This document shows, piece by piece, positions 28,035 to 36,716 of a stretch of 64,000 nucleotides of DNA (positions are counted from its first letter, which is position 1; each line of letters begins with the position of its first letter). The position numbers were made by a program, and so were the translations under genes. The stretch comes from an uncultured Bacteroidales bacterium (GTDB taxonomy: Bacteria > Bacteroidota > Bacteroidia > Bacteroidales > UBA11471). The notes under the pieces were generated by a model, which did no database searches, was not told the origin of the DNA, and worked only from the letters and a program-made list of their open reading frames with translations. Location: positions 1-64,000 of the forward strand of contig CALUZW010000002.1 of the NCBI GenBank assembly GCA_944325415.1, written 5' to 3'.

Positions 28035-28727
28035 TTACTCAATGGCCGATGCCGATAGCTCTCGCTCGAAATAATGCCACAAAGCATCGTCGGGCACAGG
28101 AGCCGTTACATCGATAAGTTTCTTTGAAACCGGATGTATGAACGATACCCGACGGGCATGAAGCGAAATACCACCATCGGGGTTGGAACGTCGGGCTCCG
28201 TATTTCAAATCGCCCTTAATGGGTGAACCTATCTTGGACAACTGGCAGCGAATCTGGTGATGGCGCCCGGTTTTGAGCGCAACCTCCAACAACGTATAGT
28301 TATCGCTTCGGGCCAATGTGTGGTAGGAAAGTACAGCCTCCTTGGCATTGGGCCGGGGTCGCTCCCAAGCTACCGACTTGTTGAGTTTCTCGTTACGCAC
28401 AAGATAGTGTCTCAACTCATCGGCCTCACGTTCGGGTGCCGGTTGCACAATTGCCCAATAGGTCTTTTTCACTTCACCGGCACGGAACATTTCATTGAGC
28501 CGCGCCAGCGCCTTGCTGGTCTTGGCAAAGACGACCACTCCGCTCACCGGACGATCGAGACGGTGGGTTACCCCTACAAAGACATTGCCCGGCTTCTGGT
28601 ATTTCTCTTTAAGCCACAGTTTCAACGTCTCACTCAGCGGGGTATCGCCGGTCTTGTCGCCCTGAACAATTTCGGATACGCTTTTATTGACGATAATCAG
28701 ATGATTGTCTTCGTACAAGACTTCCAT
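28035..28727 (-). CDS. RluA-family pseudouridine synthase
   Basis: 230 residues. The catalytic motif is VTHRLDRPVSGVVVFAKT, with the Asp that attacks the uridine; TGRHHQIRCQLSKIGSPIKGD follows. It lacks an S4 domain and is short, like RluC/RluD-related single-domain enzymes. It modifies uridine in rRNA or tRNA; the exact site is not assignable. It is 10 bp downstream of fabG and probably the last gene of a tetR-fabG-rluA transcript. Confidence 0.9.
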   Translation of the reverse strand: MEVLYEDNHLIIVNKSVSEIVQGDKTGDTPLSETLKLWLKEKYQKPGNVFVGVTHRLDRPVSGVVVFAKTSKALARLNEMFRAGEVKKTYWAIVQPAPEREADELRHYLVRNEKLNKSVAWERPRPNAKEAVLSYHTLARSDNYTLLEVALKTGRHHQIRCQLSKIGSPIKGDLKYGARRSNPDGGISLHARRVSFIHPVSKKLIDVTAPVPDDALWHYFERELSASAIE

Positions 28728-28737
28728 ATGAAGGGCA

Positions 28738-29484
28738 TTACATATTCATACCGCCGTCGACTTGTATCACTTGACCCGATACATACGACGACATATCCGA
28801 TGCAAGGAAGGTAGCGATGTTGGCTACATCTTCGGGGGTTCCGCCACGACGGAGAGGTATCTTCTTGCACCACTCGGCCTTGACATCTTCGGGCAGTTTA
28901 TCGGTCATATCGGTGATGATAAAGCCGGGAGCAATGGCATTGGCACGGATACCGCGCGAGCCCAACTCCTGGGCAATAGATTTTGCCAGACCTATCATAC
29001 CGGCCTTGGATGCCGAATAGTTGGCTTGTCCGGCATTACCGTGAACTCCTACTACCGATGCCATATTGATGATGCTTCCGCTTTTCTGACGCATCATGAT
29101 GGGGGTACAGGCATGGATGAAATTGAAAGCCGATTTCAGGTTTACGTTGATGACAGCGTCCCATTGGGCTTCGCTCATACGCATCATCAGGCCGTCTTTG
29201 GTGATTCCGGCGTTGTTGACAAGAATATCTATCGAGCCAAAGTCTTCTTTAACTTGATTGACCACCTTTTCGGTCTCTTCAAAGTTGGCGGCATTCGAGG
29301 CATAACCTTTTACCTTGACACCCAAAGCAGCAATCTCGGCTTCGGTTGCTTTGCCGTTTTCGTCGATTACCAAATCGGTAAAAGCAATATTTGCACCTTC
29401 CTGTGCGAATTTCATGGCCACGGCTTTTCCTATACCGCGGGCGGCACCTGTGATGAGGGCCACTTTTCCTTCGAGTAATTTCAT
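28738..29484 (-). CDS. fabG: 3-oxoacyl-ACP reductase
   Basis: 248 residues from the ATG at 29484 (MKLLEGKVALITGAARGIGK); an upstream start at 29529 would add 15 non-conserved residues overlapping the previous gene. Short-chain dehydrogenase with NAD(P)-binding GAARGIG, NNAG (ILVNNAGITKDGLMMRM), and the catalytic Ser-Tyr-Lys set (ASVVG, YSASKAG). It reduces 3-oxoacyl-ACP in fatty-acid elongation. It is preceded 10 bp upstream by a TetR-family gene, which may control it. Confidence 0.92.
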   Translation of the reverse strand: MKLLEGKVALITGAARGIGKAVAMKFAQEGANIAFTDLVIDENGKATEAEIAALGVKVKGYASNAANFEETEKVVNQVKEDFGSIDILVNNAGITKDGLMMRMSEAQWDAVINVNLKSAFNFIHACTPIMMRQKSGSIINMASVVGVHGNAGQANYSASKAGMIGLAKSIAQELGSRGIRANAIAPGFIITDMTDKLPEDVKAEWCKKIPLRRGGTPEDVANIATFLASDMSSYVSGQVIQVDGGMNM

Positions 29485-29494
29485 ATTCGTTTCT

Positions 29495-30109
29495 TTAAAG
29501 TTGTGATTGCATATTTCTTTCATAGCCAAGACACGACTTGGTCATGTCGGCAATAAATTCTTTCAGTTTTCCCGCGTCGAACCCCATGTCGGAGAAGACG
29601 CCTTTCAAATAAGGAATTTCCAATCCTTTAAGGCAACTGTGTATGACCCATGAGGTAGGCAATACCGGTTTAGGTTTGAATATTCCCGTCTTTATTCCTT
29701 CGTCAATGATACGACGCAAGAATTCCAACTCCTGCCTGTCGATGTTTTTCCGTGCGGCTTCAACTTTGCGAATGTCGCGGAAGAACTCGGCTTTCAAGGT
29801 TCCATTGCGCAAAATCGTCTCTCTGAAAACGTCGAAACGCACCTGAATATAGGTCGTCAACTTCTCGTCGGGCGGCAGGTCCTGCCCCATGACATCGCTC
29901 AACTGATGGACGAGATGAGACAACTCCGACTCAATAACCGCCTGATAGATTTCGGTTTTGCTTCTGAAATAGGTATACAGCGTACGCCGACCCTTACCCG
30001 ATGCTACGGCTATAAGGTTCATCGTCGTATTGTCTATGCCTTTCTGGGCGAACAACTGCCGGGCCGTCTCGACAAGGAGTTTTCGCGTTTTCGACACAAG
30101 TTCTTTCAT
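29495..30109 (-). CDS. TetR-family transcriptional regulator
   Basis: 204 residues from the ATG at 30109 (MKELVSKTRKLLVETARQLF). This start fits the family N-terminus and lies just downstream of a good promoter; a start at 30193 would read through that promoter. The helix-turn-helix is TTMNLIAVASGKGRRTLYTYF. The C-terminal ligand domain is of the usual length. It is the first gene of a transcript with fabG, so control of fatty-acid synthesis and of itself is likely. Confidence 0.9.
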   Translation of the reverse strand: MKELVSKTRKLLVETARQLFAQKGIDNTTMNLIAVASGKGRRTLYTYFRSKTEIYQAVIESELSHLVHQLSDVMGQDLPPDEKLTTYIQVRFDVFRETILRNGTLKAEFFRDIRKVEAARKNIDRQELEFLRRIIDEGIKTGIFKPKPVLPTSWVIHSCLKGLEIPYLKGVFSDMGFDAGKLKEFIADMTKSCLGYERNMQSQL

Positions 30110-30132
30110 GCTGCACCCGAGTTTATATAAGG

Positions 30133-30186
30133 CAAAAATAGCACATTTATCTTTCCCGACAAACTCTCCCGACGAATATTTGTCGG
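30133..30186 (-). promoter_or_regulatory. Promoter and candidate TetR operator of the tetR-fabG-rluA operon
   Basis: Read on the minus strand, TTTG (30163-30160), a 19-base spacer and TATTTTTG (30140-30133) match the Bacteroidetes promoter. A perfect 8-base inverted repeat, CCGACAAA at 30156-30163 and TTTGTCGG at 30179-30186, has one arm covering the -33 element. A repressor bound there would block the promoter. Confidence 0.65.
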
Positions 30187-30209
30187 CACACAACGTCAGG
30201 CATGCAACA

Positions 30210-32891
30210 TCAATCGCGAGACGACTGCGCTATCATGGTTTTTATCTTTGTGTTCAACCGCTCCTGACCGATAAGCGATTCGAGCGTCAGATGCATCCGA
30301 TAGCGCCAGTAGTTCCGGGGATCGGACGGCACATTGATGCGCTCAACCGACGGATCGGGAACCCGTATGTCGAGACATATCGACAGCCAGTCCTGTAAAG
30401 GCAGGATTACCCACATCGACGGCGATGCAAGGTGCCGGCGGATAATCTCCTCGCAGATGTACGGCGGACACTGTTCTGGCGGTACGCCTTCGCGCTGCAA
30501 GACCGTATTGTAATATCGCTGTGTTCTCGACGGCTCTTCTTCCCACCAGCCTCGTATGCCCGACATATCGTGGGTCGAGGTAGTACATACCGAGAGGTAG
30601 GGATATCGGCTTGTATCGCCAAACTCCCTGCCCCACTCTTTGGGCATGCGTTCGATTTCGAGCGAGAGTATCTGCAAATGCTCCATCACATCGGGAACAC
30701 ACTGGGGTATCATGCCCAAGTCTTCGCCACATACCAGCATCTGGGTCGACGACAGGAGGGTCGGTAATTTCTTCATTGCCTCCTCCCGCCAGAAGTCGTT
30801 GTGCCGACTGTAATAAAAGTCGTCGTGCAACCGGCGGAAGTTTTCCTGCATTTCGGGCGTGAGCGCCTTGAAACTATATGTTTCATAAGCCATGATACGG
30901 GGATGCCAGGTATGAGGCGCATAGGGATCAGAGACAAAAAGCACCTCATCGGTCAGGCAAAAGAGTCCACGTCTTATCGTTTGGGCCCGTTCGTCGCAGA
31001 CACCATCGAACAGGGCCGCTATTTTTTTCTGGTTATCGACTATCTCTTTCAACCGGAATGTTCCATCGTCGTTCCGTAGCAGATAGCTATCGCACACCTC
31101 CTGCACATAATTGCCGAAAAGCTCCGGCAACATCTCCGGATGGATATACGGACGGGCATGGCGCTCCTCATCGAACGGGAAACCATACCGAGCCAACTCG
31201 TCGGTCGTAAACGGCAAAGCGGCATTGAAATGGCCCGGCAACCCCTCGACGGCTGTCTCGGGAATTTCCCAGATACGGAAAAAGCCCAGAATGTGGTCAA
31301 TACGGTAGGCATCGAAATACTCGGCCATTTTGGTAAAGCGGGCTTTCCACCAGCTATATCCGTCCTTGGCCATCTCTTGCCAGTTGTAGGTAGGGAATCC
31401 CCAGTTCTGCCCCGTTATCGAGAAATCGTCGGGAGGAGCCCCGGCACACATGGAGAGGTGAAACAACTGCGGATTGACCCAGGCATCGACACTTTCATGG
31501 CTCACCCCAATGGGCAGGTCGCCCTTGACCACAACGCTTCGGCTCCGCGCGTAATCTCTGACGTGCGACAACTGCCGGTGAAGATGGTACTGCTCAAAAT
31601 AATAGCGGGCTACCGACAGATATGCATCGCTGTCTTCGGAGGTGAGACGGGCTATCTTTTCGGGGTCATACACGGCATATTCACCCCACTGTGACCATAC
31701 GGGTGTGTGTCTTGTATCCCGCAGATAACAGAAAGCGGCGTAAGGTACAAGCCAGGCCTTGTTGTCGGCAAAGAATTGTCGGTATTCGGGTGTAGCAAGT
31801 GTCTGTGTACCAACCTCGGCAAAGAGTTGTCGCACATACTCATCTTTCAGCCCGACCACAGCTTCATAATCGACCGCAGGCAATGCATTTAACTCGGCGG
31901 CACGCTGCTCATAGGTGGCCATGAGCGTGTCGTCGGTCAGACGCCCTATGGCAGGCAGATGCAGATAGGCCGGATGGAGGGCATATACCGAGTTGGCCCG
32001 ATAGGGATAGGAATCGAGCCAGGTATGCCACATGGTTGTATCGTTGACCGGCAAAATCTGTATGAGCCGCTGGCCGGTGAGTACCGCCCAGTCGACCATC
32101 TTTTCGATGTCGAGAAACTCTCCTATGCCCCAACTCGACTCAGAACGCAGAGAAAATACGGGTATGGCAACCCCGGTCCCTTTCCACAAAGGGCGGGAGA
32201 GCCGCAAATGGGCTGCTGCGGCAACAATCGTTTCGCCAGGTCTTCCCACCCAAAGGGGTAACCGCCGATTGGCCCCCTCTTCCCATGCCACAATATGGTG
32301 GGTAGATTTGTCGACGACGACAAATTTGTATTCGACCGGGAGCCGCAATATTTCGGACGGGAAGGTTACCGACCACACCGGATAACGGGCGTCGGACATG
32401 AGGCAGGCCTCCTCGACACTCCAAGGCTGCCGGGTAAACGACCCGACAACGGCCAGCGTCTCATGGGGCAAAAGTGCCGGGGCCGTCACCTCGAATCTCA
32501 CCCCGGCCACATCTTCATCGACCTCCCGGGCCTGATTTTCACGACGAAGGAGTCCGCACTGCTGCACAGCCGAAGAGAGAAAGGCACGATCTTGTGCAAT
32601 GTCGCTCCACTCGTCGTAGACCTGATAGTCTGAAATACCAAGAGTGGGGCGGAAACAATGTTCCCCGCCCCACTCTTTTCGAGAGATGACCCCGTCTTCA
32701 CGCAACAGATAACGATAGGTAAATGTCCGATTCGGGTCGATATCGACGGTGGCTATCCACCAGCCATCGTCGACATATTGCATGGGAAGGGCGTGCTCTT
32801 CCCGGTTCGAACCCAACGATTCGGCATCACCGCTCAGCAACAGCTGTTGCCCCCAACGGGTGTGATATTCTATAAAAAAGGTTATTCGCAT
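30210..32891 (-). CDS. malQ: 4-alpha-glucanotransferase (GH77) with N-terminal starch-binding modules
   Basis: 893 residues from the ATG at 32891, whose A is shared with the stop of nrdJ (TAATG), so translation is coupled. Residues 1-100 and about 125-235 look like CBM20-type modules (ITFFIEYHTRWGQQLLLSGD; FEVTAPALLPHETLAVVGSF). The GH77 barrel follows: PVNDTTMWHTWLDSYPYRA, GDLPIGVSHESVDAWVNP, and the nucleophile region AYRIDHILGFFRIWEIP. The plan resembles plant DPE2 and Bacteroidetes MalQ. It transfers glucan segments between maltodextrins in the cytoplasm. Confidence 0.92.
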   Translation of the reverse strand: MRITFFIEYHTRWGQQLLLSGDAESLGSNREEHALPMQYVDDGWWIATVDIDPNRTFTYRYLLREDGVISRKEWGGEHCFRPTLGISDYQVYDEWSDIAQDRAFLSSAVQQCGLLRRENQAREVDEDVAGVRFEVTAPALLPHETLAVVGSFTRQPWSVEEACLMSDARYPVWSVTFPSEILRLPVEYKFVVVDKSTHHIVAWEEGANRRLPLWVGRPGETIVAAAAHLRLSRPLWKGTGVAIPVFSLRSESSWGIGEFLDIEKMVDWAVLTGQRLIQILPVNDTTMWHTWLDSYPYRANSVYALHPAYLHLPAIGRLTDDTLMATYEQRAAELNALPAVDYEAVVGLKDEYVRQLFAEVGTQTLATPEYRQFFADNKAWLVPYAAFCYLRDTRHTPVWSQWGEYAVYDPEKIARLTSEDSDAYLSVARYYFEQYHLHRQLSHVRDYARSRSVVVKGDLPIGVSHESVDAWVNPQLFHLSMCAGAPPDDFSITGQNWGFPTYNWQEMAKDGYSWWKARFTKMAEYFDAYRIDHILGFFRIWEIPETAVEGLPGHFNAALPFTTDELARYGFPFDEERHARPYIHPEMLPELFGNYVQEVCDSYLLRNDDGTFRLKEIVDNQKKIAALFDGVCDERAQTIRRGLFCLTDEVLFVSDPYAPHTWHPRIMAYETYSFKALTPEMQENFRRLHDDFYYSRHNDFWREEAMKKLPTLLSSTQMLVCGEDLGMIPQCVPDVMEHLQILSLEIERMPKEWGREFGDTSRYPYLSVCTTSTHDMSGIRGWWEEEPSRTQRYYNTVLQREGVPPEQCPPYICEEIIRRHLASPSMWVILPLQDWLSICLDIRVPDPSVERINVPSDPRNYWRYRMHLTLESLIGQERLNTKIKTMIAQSSRD

Positions 32892-35443
32892 TATCCACAC
32901 TTAGATGTTCCACATGAGGTACATATCAGGCAGCCTTCCTGATAGACAAGTGTTTCCTGGCCGCATTTGGGGCACTTCTGGCCGCTGGCACTGGCTCCGT
33001 TGGGCATATATTTCTTCAACGCCCGTTCTACGCCGTTTTTCCAGGTATTGATATTTTCGCTGTTCAGTTGCAACGAACCGACCAGTTTAAGTACCTGCTC
33101 AATGGGCATTCCGTAACGGAGTACACCCGAGATGAGTTTGGCGTAATTCCAATACTCGGGATTGAACTTCTCGGAAAGGCCTTCGATTGTGGTCTTATAT
33201 CCTCGCTTGTTGCGGAACTGGAAGTCGTAATGCTTGTTTCCGTTCTCGTCGTAAGCCTTGATAATCTTTCCTTTGGTGATGTTTTTGGGTATCGATATAC
33301 CGTCATCATCGTCGGCCAGACCGGTAAATATTTCATAGGGCTTACCATCTTTCAGGCCGATGAAAGCAATCCACTTTTCCCGATTGTTCTGGAAACGTAC
33401 CACATCGGCTTCCAACTCCGTAGGACGCACCATATCGCCCGGTACGCCTGCCGATTGCAGGGCAACTTCTTTCTCTTTTTCTTTCTTGGCCTCTTTCTGC
33501 ACGGCTATCAGTACACCCGAACGGGAACCTTCGCGGTAGACCGTACACCCTTTGCAACCACAGCGCCAAGCCTCGACATAGAGATCGCCTACCAACTCTT
33601 CGGTAACGTCGGCCGGCAAGTTGATGGTCACACTAATGGAATGGTCAACCCACTTCTGTACACGGCCCTGCATACGCACCTTCTGTATCCAGTCGATATC
33701 GTTCGAGGTGGCTTTGTAATAGGGCGAACGCGAGATGATTTCATCGATTTCGCTCTGGGTGTAGTTGTTGCGCACCTCATAACCGTTCATCTGCATCCAG
33801 GTTACAAACTTGTGATGGTAAACCAGATACTCTTCGAAGGCATCGCCCGACTCGTCGATATAATCAACTCTGACATCGGCATCGTTGGGATTCACCTTTC
33901 TGCGGCGACGGTAAACCGGCATAAACACCGGCTCGATACCCGAAGTGGTCTGTGTCATCAGGCTGGTTGTTCCCGTAGGTGCTATCGTCAAGCAGGCGAT
34001 GTTGCGACGGCCCCATTTTACCATATCGTCATACAGTTGGGGATCGGCTTCACGCAAACGGTTGATAAACGGATTTTTCTCTTCGCGATGAGCATCATAT
34101 ACTTCAAATGCGCCACGCTCACGAGCCATCTCGACCGACGAACGGTAAGCGGCAAGGGCCAATGTCTTGTGTACTCCCTCGGAGAAGGCTGTTGCCTCTT
34201 CGGTTCCGTAACGCAAGCCCATGGCGGCTATCATATCGCCTTCGGCGGTTGTTCCCACACCGGTGCGGCGACCTTTCAGGGTCTTGGCTCTGATTTTCTC
34301 CCATAATTGGGTCTCGGTGCGCTTTATCTCTTCCGATTCAGGGTCGGAATGTATCTTATCCAGAATACGGTCGATTTTCTCCATTTCGAGATCGATGATA
34401 TCGTCCATGATACGTTGGGCCAGTATCACGTGTTCGCGGAAGAGATCGTAGTCGAAATAGGCATTCGGCGTAAACGGATTGACTACATAGGAATAAAGAT
34501 TGATGGCCAACAGACGGCAACTATCGTAAGGACACAAGGGGATTTCTCCACAGGGATTGGTCGAAATGGTGCGGAAGCCCAGGTCGGCATAGCAATCGGG
34601 TATCGATTCCCGCTCGATGGTATCCCAGAAAAGGACTCCGGGTTCGGCCGATTTCCATGCGTTATGCACAATCTTCTTCCAGATGGCTTGCGCGTCGACC
34701 TCCTTGGTAACCATGGGATTATCGCCATCGATAGGATATTGCTGTATATAGGGCCGTCCATCGATGGCAGCCTGCATGAAATCATCGGTAATTCTCACCG
34801 AAACGTTGGCACCCGTTACCTTTCCTTCGGTCATTTTGGCATCGATAAACGACTCCGAATCGGGGTGTTTTATCGACACACTGAGCATCAGGGCTCCCCG
34901 GCGACCGTCTTGTGCCACTTCGCGTGTAGAATTGGAATAGCGCTCCATAAAGGGTACCAGACCCGTTGAGGTCAACGCCGAATTCTTCACGGGAGAACCT
35001 TTGGGACGTATGTGCGACAGGTCATGCCCCACTCCACCGCGACGCTTCATGAGTTGCACCTGCTCTTCGTCTATTTTCATCACGCCGCCATAGGAGTCGG
35101 CGTTTCCTTCCATTCCTATCACAAAGCAGTTAGACAACGAACCTATCTGGTAATTGTTGCCAATACCGCTCATGGGACTTCCCTGGGGGACAACATACTT
35201 GAAATTCCGGAACAGCTCCATCAGTTTTTCCACCGACAGCGGATTCGGATAGTTCCGTTCTATCCGAGCAATTTCGGTAGCCAAACGCATGTGCATATCG
35301 TCGGGATTCTTTTCGTAGATATTGCCGAACGAATCTTTCAATGCATACTTGTTGACCCACACACGAGCGGCCAATTCATCGCCTTTGAAGTATTCCAACG
35401 ATGATTGGAAGGCTTCATCGTAAGTATAACTTTTTGATTCCAC
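32891..35443 (-). CDS. nrdJ: Adenosylcobalamin-dependent (class II) ribonucleotide reductase
   Basis: About 850 residues from a GTG at 35443 (VESKSYTYDEAFQ), chosen because the family homology begins there. An ATG at 35566 in frame would add 41 hydrophilic residues with no family match and remains possible. Motifs: SLSNCFVIGMEGNADSYGG, KRRGGVGHDLSHIRPKGS, NPCGEIPLCPYDSCR and APTGTTSLMTQTTSGIEP. The C-terminus has a Cys-rich zinc-ribbon tail (CPKCGQETL, CLICTSCGTSKCG). It reduces ribonucleotides using B12 and needs no second subunit. No cobalamin riboswitch or clear NrdR box is visible upstream. Confidence 0.93.
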   Translation of the reverse strand: MESKSYTYDEAFQSSLEYFKGDELAARVWVNKYALKDSFGNIYEKNPDDMHMRLATEIARIERNYPNPLSVEKLMELFRNFKYVVPQGSPMSGIGNNYQIGSLSNCFVIGMEGNADSYGGVMKIDEEQVQLMKRRGGVGHDLSHIRPKGSPVKNSALTSTGLVPFMERYSNSTREVAQDGRRGALMLSVSIKHPDSESFIDAKMTEGKVTGANVSVRITDDFMQAAIDGRPYIQQYPIDGDNPMVTKEVDAQAIWKKIVHNAWKSAEPGVLFWDTIERESIPDCYADLGFRTISTNPCGEIPLCPYDSCRLLAINLYSYVVNPFTPNAYFDYDLFREHVILAQRIMDDIIDLEMEKIDRILDKIHSDPESEEIKRTETQLWEKIRAKTLKGRRTGVGTTAEGDMIAAMGLRYGTEEATAFSEGVHKTLALAAYRSSVEMARERGAFEVYDAHREEKNPFINRLREADPQLYDDMVKWGRRNIACLTIAPTGTTSLMTQTTSGIEPVFMPVYRRRRKVNPNDADVRVDYIDESGDAFEEYLVYHHKFVTWMQMNGYEVRNNYTQSEIDEIISRSPYYKATSNDIDWIQKVRMQGRVQKWVDHSISVTINLPADVTEELVGDLYVEAWRCGCKGCTVYREGSRSGVLIAVQKEAKKEKEKEVALQSAGVPGDMVRPTELEADVVRFQNNREKWIAFIGLKDGKPYEIFTGLADDDDGISIPKNITKGKIIKAYDENGNKHYDFQFRNKRGYKTTIEGLSEKFNPEYWNYAKLISGVLRYGMPIEQVLKLVGSLQLNSENINTWKNGVERALKKYMPNGASASGQKCPKCGQETLVYQEGCLICTSCGTSKCG

Positions 35444-35640
35444 AATAAAAATTTTTTGACGTGTTGTTACTGGTGTTTTTTCAATAGTATTAGGTGTGAC
35501 TTTGCGATTGAATTTTGTGTCTGCAAGTTTATGAAAAACTTTTGAGCGCACAAATATTTCCAACATATATTTATCAACAATTTTCCAAAGTTTTCGATTT
35601 TAACAATTAGAAACAGCCTATACACCTATATATCAACCAC

Positions 35641-35713
35641 TTTATAAAACGGAAAGAAAAACAACGTTTTCTTTTTTATAAAACAGGTTTATAATGGTCT
35701 GTTTTATAAAAAC
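35641..35713. repeat. Three short TTTATAAAAC direct repeats upstream of nrdJ
   Basis: TTTATAAAAC occurs at 35641-35650 and 35675-35684, and TTTATAAAAAC at 35703-35713. Starts are 34 and 28 bases apart, about three helical turns. The repeats are near-palindromic cores (TTTTATAAAA) and could bind a regulator of either flanking gene. In AT-rich DNA this could also be chance. Confidence 0.45.
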
Positions 35714-35793
35714 ATTTTTCAAAACAAAAGTTTTTATCGTATGAGAATCAAAAAAAAGTAGCCATTCCAGGCTTTTTATTATCGAATAAAATA

Positions 35794-35801
35794 TATCTTT
35801 G
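35794..35801 (+). promoter_or_regulatory. -7 element of the nitroreductase gene
   Basis: TATCTTTG matches the TAnnTTTG consensus exactly; no clear TTTG lies 19-21 bases before it. It places the transcript start about 90 bases before the ATG at 35901 and excludes an upstream start at 35799. Confidence 0.5.
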
Positions 35802-35900
35802 TGCAGAGTAGAAACCACACTCCAAAGACACACCCCGAAGGGTTCTCCCTCTCTCTCCTGTCTTGGCTACCGATTATATTGTATAAACATATATATAAGT

Positions 35901-36647
35901 ATGGACTTAGATTTCTTGAAAAATCGCCGCACAATCCGGCGATACCAGACAACAGATATTCCCGACGAGTTGCTGAACGAACTTCTGGAAGCAGCATTCC
36001 GTGTATCGACTACCGGAAACATGCAAGTGTATAGCGTCGTGGTTACCCGCGATGCCGAGAACAAAAAGAGACTGGCTCCGGCCCACTTCAACCAGCCAAC
36101 TGTTACCAGCGCTCCTGTCGTACTGACTTTCTGTGCCGACTTCAACCGCTTCATCAAATGGTGCAAACTGCGTCACGCCGATCCGGGTTACGACAATTTC
36201 CAGTCGTTCTTTACCGCAGCCATCGACGCTCTGCTGGCCGCCCAACAATTTTGTACGGCAGCCGAGGCCAAAGGTTTGGGCATATGCTACCTCGGCACCA
36301 CGACCTATAATGCCGATGCCATCATAAAGGCACTGAATCTGCCGCGGTTTGTCGTACCGATAACCACCATCACGGTAGGCTATCCCGAATCGATTCCCGA
36401 ACAAGTTGAACGTCTGCCCATTGAGGCCATGATACACCACGAAACATACCACGATTACTCCGACGACGACATCGACCGCCTCTACCAGGAGAAAGAGGCT
36501 TTGCCGGCCAACAAAGGATTTGTGGCCGAAAACAAGAAGGAAACTTTGGCACAGGTATTTACCGACATAAGATACACCAGAAAAAACAATGAATACTTTT
36601 CCGACCTTTTCTTGAAGGTCATCAAGGAGCAGGGTTACAATTTCTAA
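35901..36647 (+). CDS. Nitroreductase-family flavoprotein
   Basis: 248 residues from the ATG at 35901 (MDLDFLKNRRTIRRYQTTDI). The FMN-binding pattern of the family is clear: the RRTIRRYQ start, RVSTTGNMQVYSVVVTRD, and GLGICYLGTTTYNADAIIKAL. It resembles NfsA/FRP-type NADPH oxidoreductases with an extended C-terminus. It probably reduces quinones, nitro compounds or flavin with NAD(P)H. It stands alone between divergent nrdJ and convergent dnaA. Confidence 0.88.
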   Translation: MDLDFLKNRRTIRRYQTTDIPDELLNELLEAAFRVSTTGNMQVYSVVVTRDAENKKRLAPAHFNQPTVTSAPVVLTFCADFNRFIKWCKLRHADPGYDNFQSFFTAAIDALLAAQQFCTAAEAKGLGICYLGTTTYNADAIIKALNLPRFVVPITTITVGYPESIPEQVERLPIEAMIHHETYHDYSDDDIDRLYQEKEALPANKGFVAENKKETLAQVFTDIRYTRKNNEYFSDLFLKVIKEQGYNF

Positions 36648-36660
36648 AAAATCTCCCATA

Positions 36661-36700
36661 AAGAAGCGGGGCGTGAATTTTTCACGCCCCGCTTCTTTAT
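36661..36700. terminator. Bidirectional terminator between the nitroreductase gene and dnaA
   Basis: Perfect 17-base arms AAGAAGCGGGGCGTGAA (36661-36677) and TTCACGCCCCGCTTCTT (36681-36697) with a 3-base loop, between two convergent genes. Confidence 0.88.
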
Positions 36701-36716
36701 CTTTACATTACACCCG

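Larger units (their letters stand above)
35444..35900. other. Long AT-rich intergenic region between nrdJ and a nitroreductase gene
   Basis: About 450 bp and very AT-rich. It holds three copies of TTTATAAAAC-like sequence (annotated separately), a TTATCAACA resembling a DnaA box with one mismatch at 35571-35579, and the promoter of the plus-strand gene. If nrdJ starts at 35566, its first 123 bp are coding. I see no RNA gene. Confidence 0.45.

Noticed and set aside
35571..35579. TTATCAACA as a DnaA box and sign of oriC
   Set aside because: A single copy with one mismatch in AT-rich DNA; an origin needs a cluster.
35567..35800. Cobalamin riboswitch or NrdR box upstream of nrdJ
   Set aside because: No B12-box-like sequence or long-range pairing was found. 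ACACCTATATATCAAC near 35625 resembles an NrdR box only if shifted by one base, so it does not fit.
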